Source: Pedobacter cryoconitis
Lineage (GTDB): Bacteria; Bacteroidota; Bacteroidia; Sphingobacteriales; Sphingobacteriaceae
Direction of reading: 5' to 3'
Length of the DNA stretch: 64,000 nucleotides
NCBI RefSeq assembly: GCF_003259615.1
Contig: NZ_QLLR01000002.1
Coordinates: 329,711 to 393,710 of the forward strand
Shown here: positions 50,047-60,021 of the stretch, piece by piece
Numbering within the stretch: the stretch's first letter is position 1
Layout of the letters: every line of letters starts with the position of its first letter
The notes under the pieces: generated by a model
Database searches by the model: none
What the model was told of the DNA's origin: nothing
What the model saw: only the letters and a program-made list of their open reading frames with translations
Translations under genes and position numbers: made by a program

Positions 50047-51045
50047 ATGAAAGAAACAGTAGTAAGCGGTATACGTCCAACAGGGAAATTACACCTGGGC
50101 AATTATTTTGGCGCAGTAGCCAACTTTATAAAGATGCAGCACGAGTATAATTGTTATTTTTTCATTGCTGATTTACACTCTTTAACTACACATCCTACTC
50201 CTGGAGATCTGCATAGCTACGTTAGAAACGTACTGGTAGAATACCTGGCTTGCGGCATCGATCCGGAAACAGCAACGATCTATATCCAGTCTGATGTTCC
50301 GGAAGTCACCGAACTTTATCTGTACCTGAACATGAACGCTTATATGGGCGAACTGGAAAGAAGTACTTCTTTTAAGGATAAAGTCCGTTCTCAGCCAGAT
50401 AATGTGAATGCCGGGTTATTAACTTACCCTGCGCTAATGGCCGCAGATATTCTGATCCATAAAGGCGTTAAAGTTCCTGTAGGAAAAGATCAGGAGCAAC
50501 ACCTTGAAATGACCCGTACTTTTGGAAACCGTTTTAACCGTTTATACAATTCAGATTATTTCCCTGAAGCTTTTGCTTTCAGCTATTCAGCAAACCTGGT
50601 TAAAGTACCTGGTCTGGATGGAAAAGGAAAAATGGGAAAATCAGAAGGCGATGCAAATTGCATTTACCTGGCTGATTCTCCGGAAATCATCCGTAAAAAA
50701 GTATTAAAAGCTGTATCTGATGGCGGCCCTACTGAAGAGAACCAGCCAAAACCAGAAGCGATTCAAAACTTGTTTGACCTGATGAAAATTGTTTCCTCTG
50801 CGGACACCATCGCACACTTTGATGAACTTTACAACAAATGCCAGATCCGCTACGGTGATTTCAAGAAACAGCTGGCTGAAGATATGATTGTATTTAACAG
50901 TCCGATACGTGAACGCATTGAAGAAATCTCCAAAGACAGTGATTATCTGCGTAAGGTAGCTAATCTTGGGGCGGAGAAAGCAAGAGAAAGTGCAAGAAGA
51001 ACAATAAAAGATGTCAGAGAACTGATTGGTTTCAAACCATTTTAA
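50047..51045 (+). CDS. trpS: Tryptophan--tRNA ligase
   Basis: Charges tRNA(Trp). 332 aa, standard bacterial length. Class I motifs are visible: HLGN (residues 16-19, the HIGH box) and KMGKS (195-199, the KMSKS box, here with Gly at position 3). The PALMAADIL segment that lines the tryptophan site is present. The next gene starts 36 bp later, and a run of four plus-strand genes follows. Confidence 0.97.
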   Translation: MKETVVSGIRPTGKLHLGNYFGAVANFIKMQHEYNCYFFIADLHSLTTHPTPGDLHSYVRNVLVEYLACGIDPETATIYIQSDVPEVTELYLYLNMNAYMGELERSTSFKDKVRSQPDNVNAGLLTYPALMAADILIHKGVKVPVGKDQEQHLEMTRTFGNRFNRLYNSDYFPEAFAFSYSANLVKVPGLDGKGKMGKSEGDANCIYLADSPEIIRKKVLKAVSDGGPTEENQPKPEAIQNLFDLMKIVSSADTIAHFDELYNKCQIRYGDFKKQLAEDMIVFNSPIRERIEEISKDSDYLRKVANLGAEKARESARRTIKDVRELIGFKPF

Positions 51046-51081
51046 TACATTTAGATAATTTAAGCTCATCAGAGGAATCAT

Positions 51082-51696
51082 ATGCATATAGCAATAGTTG
51101 GCAACATAGGTGCCGGTAAAACTACTTTAACAAGCCTGCTGGCTAAAAATTATGGTTGGGAAGCTTTGTACGAAGAAGTAGACAACAACCCTTATCTGGA
51201 AGATTTCTACAGTGATATGAAACGCTGGAGTTTCAATTTGCAAATCTATTTCCTGAACAATCGTTTTCAGCAAATCGTAGATATACAAACCAATAAACGG
51301 GATGTGATACAAGACAGAACCATTTATGAGGATGCACATATCTTTGCAGAAAATCTTCATGAAATGGGTTTAATGACCACAAGAGATCATCAGAACTACA
51401 GAGATATTTTTGAAAACATCACTTCTTTCATCAAACCACCAGACTTACTGGTTTATCTGCGTGCTTCGGTTCCTACTTTAGTGAACAACATTCAACGCAG
51501 AGGACGTGATTATGAAGCGAGTATCCGCCTGGATTACTTGTCAAAATTAAATGAAAAATACGAAGCCTGGATTAAGAATTACTCTCTCGGTAAATTACTG
51601 ATCCTGGATAAAGACAAATTAGATTTCACGAACAATCCGGAAGATCTGGGTGCGGTGATACAAGCCATAGAAGCAGAAATACACGGACTTTTTTAA
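51082..51696 (+). CDS. Deoxynucleoside kinase (dNK/dGK family)
   Basis: Phosphorylates deoxynucleosides in the salvage pathway. 204 aa. The P-loop GNIGAGKT is at 7-14, with a QDRTIYEDAHIF motif (the family's DR(S/T) region) and the later RGRDYEASIRLDYL lid segment. Substrate range (dG/dA, or dC) cannot be fixed. The stop is 1 base before the kdsB start, so the genes are coupled. Confidence 0.93.
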   Translation: MHIAIVGNIGAGKTTLTSLLAKNYGWEALYEEVDNNPYLEDFYSDMKRWSFNLQIYFLNNRFQQIVDIQTNKRDVIQDRTIYEDAHIFAENLHEMGLMTTRDHQNYRDIFENITSFIKPPDLLVYLRASVPTLVNNIQRRGRDYEASIRLDYLSKLNEKYEAWIKNYSLGKLLILDKDKLDFTNNPEDLGAVIQAIEAEIHGLF

Positions 51697-51697
51697 A

Positions 51698-52438
51698 ATG
51701 GCTAAACTAGGAATTATTCCTGCACGGTACGCGTCAACGCGGTTTCCGGGCAAACCGCTGATCGACATCAACGGTAAAAGTATGATTCAGCGGGTTTATG
51801 AACAGGCTTGCAGCTCTGCAAGCCTGGATCAGGTTGTCATTGCTACAGATGATGAAAGGATTATTACTGAAATCAAGCGATTTGGCGGTGTATATGCGCT
51901 CACCAGGGCTGACCATCAGAGCGGTACAGATCGTTGCGCTGAGGTGGCCACACAATTCCCGGGCTTTGAGGTGGTCATCAACATCCAGGGAGACGAACCT
52001 TATATTGATCCAGTACAGATTGATTTATTGAGCTCCTGCTTTGACGATCCGCAGGTAAAACTGGCTACACTAGTCAAAAAAATATATACAGAAGAAGAAT
52101 TATTCAATCAGAATATTCCTAAAGTTGTATTGAATGCGAACCAGGAAGCTATTTATTTTAGCCGGCAGACTATTCCTTTCCAAAGGAATACAGCCCCGGA
52201 AGATTGGATCAAGACCTTTCAATTTTACAAACATATTGGAATTTACGGTTATACGACTGAAACGCTGTTAAAAATTACTCAACTTGCCCCCTCTTCACTG
52301 GAGCTTGCAGAAAGCCTGGAGCAACTCAGATGGCTGGAAAACGGCTACAAAATAAAGACCAAAATAACTGATTTAGAGACATTTGCCGTAGATACACCCG
52401 AAGATCTGGAGAAGATCATTAGGATCAAGGGCAATTAA
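51698..52438 (+). CDS. kdsB: 3-deoxy-manno-octulosonate cytidylyltransferase
   Basis: Activates Kdo to CMP-Kdo for lipopolysaccharide inner core. 246 aa, usual size. The nucleotide-binding N-terminus IPARYASTRFPGKPL is classic, followed by QGDEP and the HIGIYGY segment near the C-terminal half. Its presence supports an LPS-bearing Gram-negative. It starts 1 bp after the kinase stop. Confidence 0.96.
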   Translation: MAKLGIIPARYASTRFPGKPLIDINGKSMIQRVYEQACSSASLDQVVIATDDERIITEIKRFGGVYALTRADHQSGTDRCAEVATQFPGFEVVINIQGDEPYIDPVQIDLLSSCFDDPQVKLATLVKKIYTEEELFNQNIPKVVLNANQEAIYFSRQTIPFQRNTAPEDWIKTFQFYKHIGIYGYTTETLLKITQLAPSSLELAESLEQLRWLENGYKIKTKITDLETFAVDTPEDLEKIIRIKGN

Positions 52439-52468
52439 TTCCCTATCTTAGGGAGAAAATACCTCTGC

Positions 52469-53008
52469 ATGAAAAGCGTTTATAGTTCCCTTTTAATTTT
52501 AGGTCTGTTTTTAACAGCTTGTAACTCCTCAGAGCCAGCTCATTTAAAAGATGCTGCTTCCCATACCAGGACGGCTTTGCGTTCCTTTAGTGATACTACA
52601 AAACTCGATACTTTTAAAATTGTCCTGAACGGGGACCAGCCAAAAAATATGGAACTGGTTTTTACCATCACCACACAGGCCGGTCAGCAGGTTTACGCTA
52701 AAACTCTGAAGGCCACAGCGCTGCTGGATAACTACAAAGAGAGTCTTGACTTAGGAAAAAAGAAAGAACAGCTGCAATTTATGAGAGAAGAACTCTCCCT
52801 TTTCTTTGATGAGGAGAATTTTATTGAACCTGCAGTCACTGAAACAGAAAAACCAGACAATAATACACCGGATAAAAACTTTTTTGAAGAATTAAAAAAA
52901 ACTGGTGTAAATGGTTTCAAATACCGTTTAGGCAAAGAAAGCAAGGTCTATATTGCCTGGTCTGAACAGGAAAAAAAGGTTAAAAATTATTACGAATGCT
53001 GCAAATAA
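52469..53008 (+). CDS. Putative lipoprotein of unknown function
   Basis: 179 aa. The signal peptide ends in a lipobox LTAC (Cys at about 18). The mature part has a Ser/Ala-rich N-terminus, then alternating strands (TFKIVLNGDQPKNMELVF) and a charged helical region around LDLGKKKEQLQFMREEL. No recognised domain. It follows kdsB by 30 bp and is probably the last gene of the trpS-dNK-kdsB transcript. Confidence 0.75.
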   Translation: MKSVYSSLLILGLFLTACNSSEPAHLKDAASHTRTALRSFSDTTKLDTFKIVLNGDQPKNMELVFTITTQAGQQVYAKTLKATALLDNYKESLDLGKKKEQLQFMREELSLFFDEENFIEPAVTETEKPDNNTPDKNFFEELKKTGVNGFKYRLGKESKVYIAWSEQEKKVKNYYECCK

Positions 53009-53293
53009 CGTAACAATGTTAGTGTATGACAGCTACTCCTGGTAATTGATTGCCCCTGCTCCCTGTTTGAATGGAAAACTGTCAATTAACGCTATATTTT
53101 TACCTTAAAACGATAAAGTGAAGAACATACCAACAATTAATCTACCTGACAATCAGATAATTACAATTATAATCCGCTTTATTCAACAATGTGTATACTA
53201 ATTTCTAAAATTAATATTAGATTTACCTTAGTGTTACGGCCTGGTGTTTTAGCATTAATTTAACTACGCATATTCTAACCAAATATAAAATAG

Positions 53294-53328
53294 AAAAAGG
53301 CCGGGTATATTATCTGGTCTTTTTTTTT
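53294..53328 (+). terminator. Isolated strong terminator between lipoprotein gene and pyrG
   Basis: A stem with arms AAAAAGGCCGG (53294-53304) and CTGGTCTTTTT (G-U wobbles, from 53314), a 9-base loop and a run of nine or more T residues. Confidence 0.85.
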
Positions 53329-53377
53329 GAGCAATAGCGCCATCCAATCACAGTTATTCGATTAGATTCACAATTAG

Positions 53378-53409
53378 TTTCCCAATTCCACAATATTTCT
53401 GTAGCTTTG
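53378..53409 (+). promoter_or_regulatory. Candidate promoter for pyrG-yidC
   Basis: TAGCTTTG at 53402-53409 matches the -7 box; TTTC at 53378-53381 lies 20 bp upstream as a near-match to the -33 TTTG. The pyrG ATG is 63 bp further on. Confidence 0.6.
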
Positions 53410-53472
53410 TATCCCGTACAAAAACAATAAAAACGCCCTTAAAAGCGGCTTTTATTTCACAAACTCACAAAC

Positions 53473-55089
53473 ATGACTAAGTATATTTTTGTTACGGGCG
53501 GTGTTACTTCCTCTTTAGGTAAGGGCATCATCTCCGCTTCATTGGCCAAACTTTTACAAGCAAGAGGTTACCGTGTAACCATTCAGAAATTCGATCCGTA
53601 TATCAACATTGATCCGGGAACCTTAAATCCCTATGAACATGGTGAATGCTACGTAACTGAAGACGGTGCTGAAACTGATTTAGATTTAGGTCATTATGAG
53701 CGTTTCTTAAATGTACCTACTTCACAGGCTAACAATATCACTACAGGTCGTATTTATCAGAATGTAATCAACAAAGAGCGCCAGGGTGAATACCTTGGAA
53801 AAACTGTTCAGGTTGTTCCGCATATCACTGATGAGATTAAACGCAATATGCGTATCCTTGGTGAAACAGGTGACTATGACATCGTGATAACTGAACTTGG
53901 TGGAACTGTCGGAGATATAGAGTCTCTTCCTTTCATTGAAGCAGTAAGACAATTTAAATGGGAAGCTGGCGCGAATAACGCAATTGTAATCCACTTAACA
54001 CTGATCCCTTACCTTGCAGCAGCAGGTGAGCTTAAAACAAAACCTACACAGCACTCAGTTAAAGCATTATTGGAATATGGTATTCAACCAGATATTCTGG
54101 TTTGCCGTACAGAACAGCATATCAACATGGACATCCGTAAAAAGATCGCCCTGTTCTGTAATGTAAACGTGAATGCAGTTATTGAATCTATCGATGCTTC
54201 CTCTATTTATTCTGTTCCATTGTTAATGATGAAGGAACAACTGGATAAAACAGTATTGAGCAAACTTAAACTGGCACAGAAAAATGAGCCGGATATGGAA
54301 AGCTGGAAAGACTTTTTAGGAAGGCTTAAAAATCCAACTTCTGAAGTTAGAATTGGTCTGGTAGGTAAATATGTTGAATTGCCAGATGCTTATAAATCAA
54401 TTATTGAAGCTTTCATTCATGCAGGTGCTAAAAATGAATGTAAAGTAAGAGTAGAATATATCCCTTCTGAAGAAGTTAATTCAGAAAATACAAAAGAGAA
54501 ATTAGGTCATCTGGATGGTGTTTTAGTCGCACCAGGATTTGGTAGCCGTGGTATTGAAGGAAAGATTGATGCGATTCGTTACGTTCGTGAAAACAATGTT
54601 CCTTTCTTTGGTATTTGTTTAGGTATGCAGTGTGCGGTTATTGAGTTTGGCCGTAATGTACTGGGCTTAAAAACAGCAAATACAACTGAAATTGATGAAT
54701 TAACAGTTGATCCGGTAATCAATATGATGGAAGATCAGAAAACAGTAACGACTAAAGGTGGTACAATGCGCCTTGGTTCTTACCCATGTGATGTTAAAAA
54801 AGGTACTAAAGCATTTGGTGCTTATGGCAAACAACACATCAATGAACGTCACAGACATCGTTATGAGTTTAACAGTGCTTATTTAAGCCAATATGAAGAA
54901 GCTGGTATGATCGCTTCAGGTACTAATCCTGACAGTCATTTAGTGGAAATTGTAGAGCTTAAAAACCATCCTTTTTTCGTTGGTGGACAATTTCATCCGG
55001 AATTAAAATCAACAGTTGCTAATCCTCACCCACTTTTTGTTAAATTTGTCGCCGCTGCGATGGAGTATGCGAAGAAAAAAACAAACTAA
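53473..55089 (+). CDS. pyrG: CTP synthase
   Basis: Makes CTP from UTP, ATP and glutamine. 538 aa, standard length. The N-terminal synthase domain begins [17 protein letters not shown] (P-loop) and has the GTVGDIES and KPTQHSVK motifs. The C-terminal class I glutamine amidotransferase has the nucleophile C382 in GICLGMQ and HPEL near the end. yidC follows by 20 bp in the same direction. Confidence 0.98.
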   Translation: MTKYIFVTGGVTSSLGKGIISASLAKLLQARGYRVTIQKFDPYINIDPGTLNPYEHGECYVTEDGAETDLDLGHYERFLNVPTSQANNITTGRIYQNVINKERQGEYLGKTVQVVPHITDEIKRNMRILGETGDYDIVITELGGTVGDIESLPFIEAVRQFKWEAGANNAIVIHLTLIPYLAAAGELKTKPTQHSVKALLEYGIQPDILVCRTEQHINMDIRKKIALFCNVNVNAVIESIDASSIYSVPLLMMKEQLDKTVLSKLKLAQKNEPDMESWKDFLGRLKNPTSEVRIGLVGKYVELPDAYKSIIEAFIHAGAKNECKVRVEYIPSEEVNSENTKEKLGHLDGVLVAPGFGSRGIEGKIDAIRYVRENNVPFFGICLGMQCAVIEFGRNVLGLKTANTTEIDELTVDPVINMMEDQKTVTTKGGTMRLGSYPCDVKKGTKAFGAYGKQHINERHRHRYEFNSAYLSQYEEAGMIASGTNPDSHLVEIVELKNHPFFVGGQFHPELKSTVANPHPLFVKFVAAAMEYAKKKTN

Positions 55090-55109
55090 TACGCGTTTAA
55101 ATAACAATA

Positions 55110-56912
55110 ATGGATAAAAATACATTCACAGGATTGTTCCTGATCATGATCGTTTTGGCGGGTTCTTTCTATTTCTTCAAGCCAAGTGAGGCTGAAATGA
55201 AGAAAGAACGGGAGCGGATCTCTCTTGATTCCGCTAGTAAAGCTGGTGTTAAACATTCACCTGCTGCCCTTGCTGAAAATGCACCGGCTCCGCAATTAGA
55301 CTCAGCAGCGCTGAAAGGTCCTTTCGGAACCAGTATTTCTGGTACCGCTACTACCAGCGTATTAGAAAACGAAGCTTTAAAATTAACTTTCACTAATAAA
55401 GGTGGTAAAATTAAAGCTGTAGAAGTAAAAGGTGAAAAAACTTACCTGGATAAACCGGTTGTATTGTTTGATGGTGACGAAAATATTTTCGGCTTAACCT
55501 TAAACGTTGGCGGTAAACTGGTAAAAACCAATGATCTTTATTTTACAGCAACAAAAACAGCTAATGCAATGGTGATGCGCGCTAATTACAGCGCAGACAA
55601 ATACATTGAGTTTGTTTATGACTTACAGCCTAAATCTCATAATGTTGGTTTTAACATCAACTTAAAAGGGATGAACCAGGTTATTCAGAGAGATAGTATC
55701 ACACTGGACTGGGAAACTGTATTACTTCAACAGGAAAAATCGTTGAAAAACGAGCAGCAATATTCTGCGCCTTATTACAAGTATGTAGAAAAGAACCCTG
55801 ATCACCTGAGCATTGCTAAAGATGAAACAGAGAGTCTGGCTAAAGCTAAAATTGAGTGGATTGCCTTTAAGCAACACTTTTTCTCCGCTGTGCTGATTCC
55901 TGCTGATCCTTTTAACAAGGTTAACCTTGCGGTAAGAATTCTGACTGAACCAGGTCATGTAAAAGGATATGCTGCAAAAGTAAACCTTCCTTTCAACCAG
56001 CTTGATGCACAAAACTACAAGATGAAGTTCTATTTCGGAACCAATCAGTTCAAAGTGCTGAAAGCTCAGGGACAAGAAATTGAGAAACTGGTAGAAATGG
56101 GCTACTGGCCATTGAAATACATCAACAGGTTTGTTGTATTGCCAGTATTTAACTTCCTGGAGAGCTTTGGCTGGAACTACGGCCTGATCATTTTAGTCTT
56201 AACTATTGCCTTAAAAGTTGTATTGTCACCACTGACTTACAAGTCTTATATCTCTATGGCTAAAATGAGGATCTTAAAACCAGAAATGGATGAGATTAAA
56301 GCCAAAGTAGGTGAAGACAATGCTACTTTATTACAACAGGAATATCTTAAGCTGTATAAACAGGTGGGTGTAAATCCACTCGGTGGTTGTTTACCGATGC
56401 TGCTTCAGTTGCCTATCGTAATGGCGTTCTTCTTCTTCTTCCCGAATTTATTCGAATTAAGAGGACAGAGTTTCTTATGGATGCACGACCTTTCAACTTA
56501 TGATGACTTCATTAAATTTGGATTTACAATTCCATTTATTGGTGATCACTTAAGTTTAATGTGTGTATTGATGACGATCTCTACCTTGATTTATACTTAT
56601 TTCAATAACCAGGTATCAGGTGCTACCGGACAAATGAAATACATCGGTTATATTATGCCGGTTGTATTCTTAGGTGTACTGAACAGCTACCCTGCTGGTT
56701 TGAACTACTATTACTTCCTGGCGAATATGCTAACCTTTGGTCAGCAGTTCCTGATCAAGTCAATGGTTAACGATGAGAAAATTCACAATATTCTGAAGGA
56801 AAACAAAAAGAAACCTGAAGAGCAAAAGAAAAAATCTAAGTTCCAGACTCGTTTAGACGATTATATGCGTCAGCAACAACAAGTTAAAACACAAGAAAAA
56901 AAGAATAAATAG
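55110..56912 (+). CDS. yidC: Membrane protein insertase YidC
   Basis: Inserts proteins into the inner membrane. 600 aa, long form typical of Gram-negatives. One N-terminal TM helix (about 5-22), a large periplasmic beta-sandwich domain (about 60-330), then the conserved core with five TM helices from about 350 (ESFGWNYGLIILVLTIALK, GVNPLGGCLPMLLQLPIV). The C-terminal tail is Lys/Gln-rich and may bind ribosomes. It is cotranscribed with pyrG and followed by a strong terminator. Confidence 0.97.
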   Translation: MDKNTFTGLFLIMIVLAGSFYFFKPSEAEMKKERERISLDSASKAGVKHSPAALAENAPAPQLDSAALKGPFGTSISGTATTSVLENEALKLTFTNKGGKIKAVEVKGEKTYLDKPVVLFDGDENIFGLTLNVGGKLVKTNDLYFTATKTANAMVMRANYSADKYIEFVYDLQPKSHNVGFNINLKGMNQVIQRDSITLDWETVLLQQEKSLKNEQQYSAPYYKYVEKNPDHLSIAKDETESLAKAKIEWIAFKQHFFSAVLIPADPFNKVNLAVRILTEPGHVKGYAAKVNLPFNQLDAQNYKMKFYFGTNQFKVLKAQGQEIEKLVEMGYWPLKYINRFVVLPVFNFLESFGWNYGLIILVLTIALKVVLSPLTYKSYISMAKMRILKPEMDEIKAKVGEDNATLLQQEYLKLYKQVGVNPLGGCLPMLLQLPIVMAFFFFFPNLFELRGQSFLWMHDLSTYDDFIKFGFTIPFIGDHLSLMCVLMTISTLIYTYFNNQVSGATGQMKYIGYIMPVVFLGVLNSYPAGLNYYYFLANMLTFGQQFLIKSMVNDEKIHNILKENKKKPEEQKKKSKFQTRLDDYMRQQQQVKTQEKKNK

Positions 56913-56930
56913 TATTCAAAAGATCTCAGT

Positions 56931-56970
56931 AAATGGCCGCTTTTCTCTAAGAAAGGCGGCCATTTCTGTT
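56931..56970 (+). terminator. Strong terminator after yidC
   Basis: A perfect 10-bp stem AAATGGCCGC/GCGGCCATTT (56931-56940 with 56956-56965) with an inner CTTT/AAAG pairing and a short T-rich tail. Confidence 0.8.
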
Positions 56971-57090
56971 TTAATACCATTTAGCAATACCTTATTGTTT
57001 AGGAATTATGTAAAATTTAATATACAAATGGCATATATTGGTAAAAAATTACAATTTTTAAGGCTGAATTTAAATCCCAACCCCTCAATT

Positions 57091-59931
57091 ATGCAGAAAA
57101 ACCTTACTCTTCTTCTCTTATTCTTTGCGAGCGCTGCCTTCGCCCAGAAAAAACCATTGGACCATACGGTCTATGATTCATGGGAAAATGTCGGCGTTAA
57201 ACAGTTATCAGACAATGGGCAATGGGCGGCTTATTCCATCGTTAAACAAGAAGGCGATGCCAACCTGTACCTGAACAACCTGGCAAATACCACTAAAATA
57301 CATATACCAAGAGGTGAAAGACTAACGTTTAGCGCAGACTCCAAGTTTGCCGCTTTTTTAATTAAGCCTTTATTTGCGACTACACGCCAGGAAAAAATTA
57401 AAAAGAAAAAAGCAGATGAAATGACCAAAGACTCTTTAGGTTTTGTGAACCTGAGTACTGCTGCAATTCTTAAATTACCGAGAATAAAATCATTCAAAAT
57501 ACCTGAAAATGCAGGAAATTACCTTGCTTATCAGAAAGAACCTATTTTAGATACTACTAAGAAAGCAAAGTCTGCTGCCGAAGAAAAAGAAGACGGAGCA
57601 AATGATTTCTTAGTGAAGGATGAAAAAAAGGATGCTGCTAATAAAGCAGGCTCTGATTTAGTTTTAAGAAACCTGTTAACCGGTACCGAGAGAACTTTTA
57701 AATACGTTACTGAATATGAATTCAGTAAAAACGGTAAACAACTGGTTTATAACTGCGTTGGCTCTAAGAAAGATAAAACAGCAAAACCTGGTGTATTCTT
57801 ATTGAATACTGAAAAAGGAACTGTTAAAACGCTGGTTAGTGCTAAAGGCAATTTCAAGGGTTTCATCTTCGATGAGGCAAGTGAGCAAGTGGCCTTTTTA
57901 GGGGAAACTTCTCCGGAGAAAAAAGAGATCAAAGATTACAGCATTTACTTTAATTCACTTACACTGGATACTGCGCAAGCTTTAGTAGATTATGAAATTG
58001 ATGGTATGCCCGCTAAATGGTCAGTAAGCGGAGACGGAAAACTGACTTTTAGTAAAGACGGAAACAAATTATTTTTCGGCATTGCGCCAATTAAAAAAGA
58101 GAAAGATACCACACTGGTAGATTTTGAACATGCTAAATTAGACATCTGGGGATATAAAGATGACTATTTGCAGCCTATACAGCTGAAAAACGCAGATAAA
58201 GAGGCTAAGAGAAGTTATCTTTCGGTTATTGACATCTTTAGCAGCGATCCTAAAATCGTTCCTTTAACAGACCTTAAACTTCCTGAAGCAAGCATAGTTA
58301 AAGAAGGTGATGCTAACTTTGTGCTGGCCTCTACAAATTACGGAAATCGTTTACAGGCACAATGGACAGGTTCTACAGTGAGTGATTATTATTTAGTCGA
58401 CACTAAAACCGGTACAAGAAAGAAAGTTATCTCGGCTTTAGACGGTCAGGCAACTGTTTCTCCAGCTGGAAATTATGTGCTGTTTTACAACAATAAAACA
58501 GGAATATGGTCTGCTTATGCTGTAGCTACAGGAAAAACTGCCGCATTAAATACCAACACTGCTGTTAAATTCGCCGACGAAGATAACGACGTACCGGATG
58601 ATCCAAGAGTATATGGACTTGCAGGATGGACTGAAGAAGATAAGCAGGTTTTAATCTATGATAAATACGACATCTGGAGCTTTACACCAGATGGAAAAAC
58701 TGCCCCTAAGAACATGACCAATGGTTTTGGAAGACAGAATAATATTACTTTCCGTTATGAAAACCTGGACACGACTGTAAAATTCATCAGTAAAAAAGAT
58801 GATATGTGGTTAAGTGCCTATAATAATGTTACTAAAGAAAAAGGGTTCTACAAAACAAAAGCAGGAGATACTAAAAGCCCTGAGCTGGCTGTAATGGCTA
58901 AGTTCAAATACTCTCCATTAGTTAAAGCAAAATCAGCTGAGCGTTTTATCTACGACAAAGCAAGCTATACTGCTTCACCTAATGTTTATGTATCTACCGA
59001 TTTAAAAACTGAAACTAAGTTAAGCAATACCAATCCGCAGCAACAAAATTATAACTGGGGAACGGCAGAACTAGTTAAATGGACTACGCCAAAAGGTTAT
59101 AAAGCAGAAGGTATTTTATACAAGCCGGAGAACTTTGATCCGAATAAAAAGTACCCGGTGATTGCTTATTTCTATGAAAAATTAACGGACGGGCTTTACA
59201 ATTACCAGGCTCCTGCCCCTACTCCATCAAGATTGAATATTTCATTCTTTGTAAGTAATGGCTATCTGGTATTTGCACCGGATATTAGTTATGAAAAAGG
59301 ATACCCGGGAAAATCTGCTGAAGAATATATCAATTCAGGTGTAGAATCATTGAAAAAGAACAGCTGGGTTGACGGAACCAAAATCGGTATCCAGGGTCAA
59401 AGCTGGGGAGGTTACCAGGTTGCACACTTAATTACAGCTACCAATATGTATGCTGCTGCATGGGCAGGTGCGCCTGTAGTTAACATGACTTCTGCTTATG
59501 GCGGTATCCGCTGGGAATCTGGAATGAACAGACAATTCCAATATGAGAAAACACAAAGCAGAATTGGTGCTACTTTATGGGAAAAACCAGAATTATACAT
59601 TGAGAACTCACCACTTTTCTCTTTACCAAAAGTGACTACTCCGGTAGTGATCATGTCTAATGACGCTGATGGAGCTGTGCCATGGTACCAGGGAATTGAA
59701 ATGTTTACTGCTTTAAAAAGATTAGGTAAACCAGCATGGTTATTAAATTATAACAATGAAGCGCATAACCTGGTGCTTCGTCAAAATAGAAAAGATATTC
59801 AAATTCGCGAACAGCAGTTTTTTGATTATTACCTGAAAGGTGCCAAAGCACCCGTATGGATGACTGGCGGGATACCAGCTACAGAAAAAGGTAAAACATG
59901 GGGTTTTGAGCTGACCAACGACAAGCCTTAA
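57091..59931 (+). CDS. Secreted prolyl-oligopeptidase-type S9 peptidase
   Basis: 946 aa from the ATG at 57091. An in-frame Met 96 bp upstream is rejected because this start gives a clear signal peptide (MQKNLTLLLLFFASAAFAQ). A large N-terminal beta-propeller-like part (about 40-660) is followed by an alpha/beta-hydrolase domain with the triad S771 (GQSWGG), D860 (NDADGAVP) and H892 (NEAHNL). It is longer than the 700-residue DPP-IV type at 28670 and lacks its EE motif, so it is a distinct S9 branch, probably acting in the periplasm on oligopeptides. Confidence 0.92.
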   Translation: MQKNLTLLLLFFASAAFAQKKPLDHTVYDSWENVGVKQLSDNGQWAAYSIVKQEGDANLYLNNLANTTKIHIPRGERLTFSADSKFAAFLIKPLFATTRQEKIKKKKADEMTKDSLGFVNLSTAAILKLPRIKSFKIPENAGNYLAYQKEPILDTTKKAKSAAEEKEDGANDFLVKDEKKDAANKAGSDLVLRNLLTGTERTFKYVTEYEFSKNGKQLVYNCVGSKKDKTAKPGVFLLNTEKGTVKTLVSAKGNFKGFIFDEASEQVAFLGETSPEKKEIKDYSIYFNSLTLDTAQALVDYEIDGMPAKWSVSGDGKLTFSKDGNKLFFGIAPIKKEKDTTLVDFEHAKLDIWGYKDDYLQPIQLKNADKEAKRSYLSVIDIFSSDPKIVPLTDLKLPEASIVKEGDANFVLASTNYGNRLQAQWTGSTVSDYYLVDTKTGTRKKVISALDGQATVSPAGNYVLFYNNKTGIWSAYAVATGKTAALNTNTAVKFADEDNDVPDDPRVYGLAGWTEEDKQVLIYDKYDIWSFTPDGKTAPKNMTNGFGRQNNITFRYENLDTTVKFISKKDDMWLSAYNNVTKEKGFYKTKAGDTKSPELAVMAKFKYSPLVKAKSAERFIYDKASYTASPNVYVSTDLKTETKLSNTNPQQQNYNWGTAELVKWTTPKGYKAEGILYKPENFDPNKKYPVIAYFYEKLTDGLYNYQAPAPTPSRLNISFFVSNGYLVFAPDISYEKGYPGKSAEEYINSGVESLKKNSWVDGTKIGIQGQSWGGYQVAHLITATNMYAAAWAGAPVVNMTSAYGGIRWESGMNRQFQYEKTQSRIGATLWEKPELYIENSPLFSLPKVTTPVVIMSNDADGAVPWYQGIEMFTALKRLGKPAWLLNYNNEAHNLVLRQNRKDIQIREQQFFDYYLKGAKAPVWMTGGIPATEKGKTWGFELTNDKP

Positions 59932-59956
59932 CTCAAATTATTCGTTTTGATTATAA

Positions 59957-59997
59957 AAAAGGGTCTGTATTCTGATGAATACAGATCCTTTTTTTTT
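59957..59997 (+). terminator. Terminator after the large S9 peptidase gene
   Basis: A 14-bp stem (59959-59972 with 59977-59990, one G-U pair), a 4-base loop and seven T residues. Confidence 0.85.
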
Positions 59998-60021
59998 ACA
60001 TTCATGGCTTCAAACTAAAAT

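Larger units (their letters stand above)
53009..53472. other. 464-bp intergenic region with an isolated terminator and the pyrG promoter
   Basis: No ORF of note on either strand. A strong terminator lies at 53294-53328, about 285 nt after the lipoprotein stop, so the region either holds a long 3' UTR or a small RNA ending there. The pyrG promoter occupies the right-hand part. Confidence 0.6.

Noticed and set aside
56995..57090. Upstream Met extending the large S9 peptidase by 32 residues
   Set aside because: The internal ATG at 57091 starts a textbook signal peptide, which an extension would bury.
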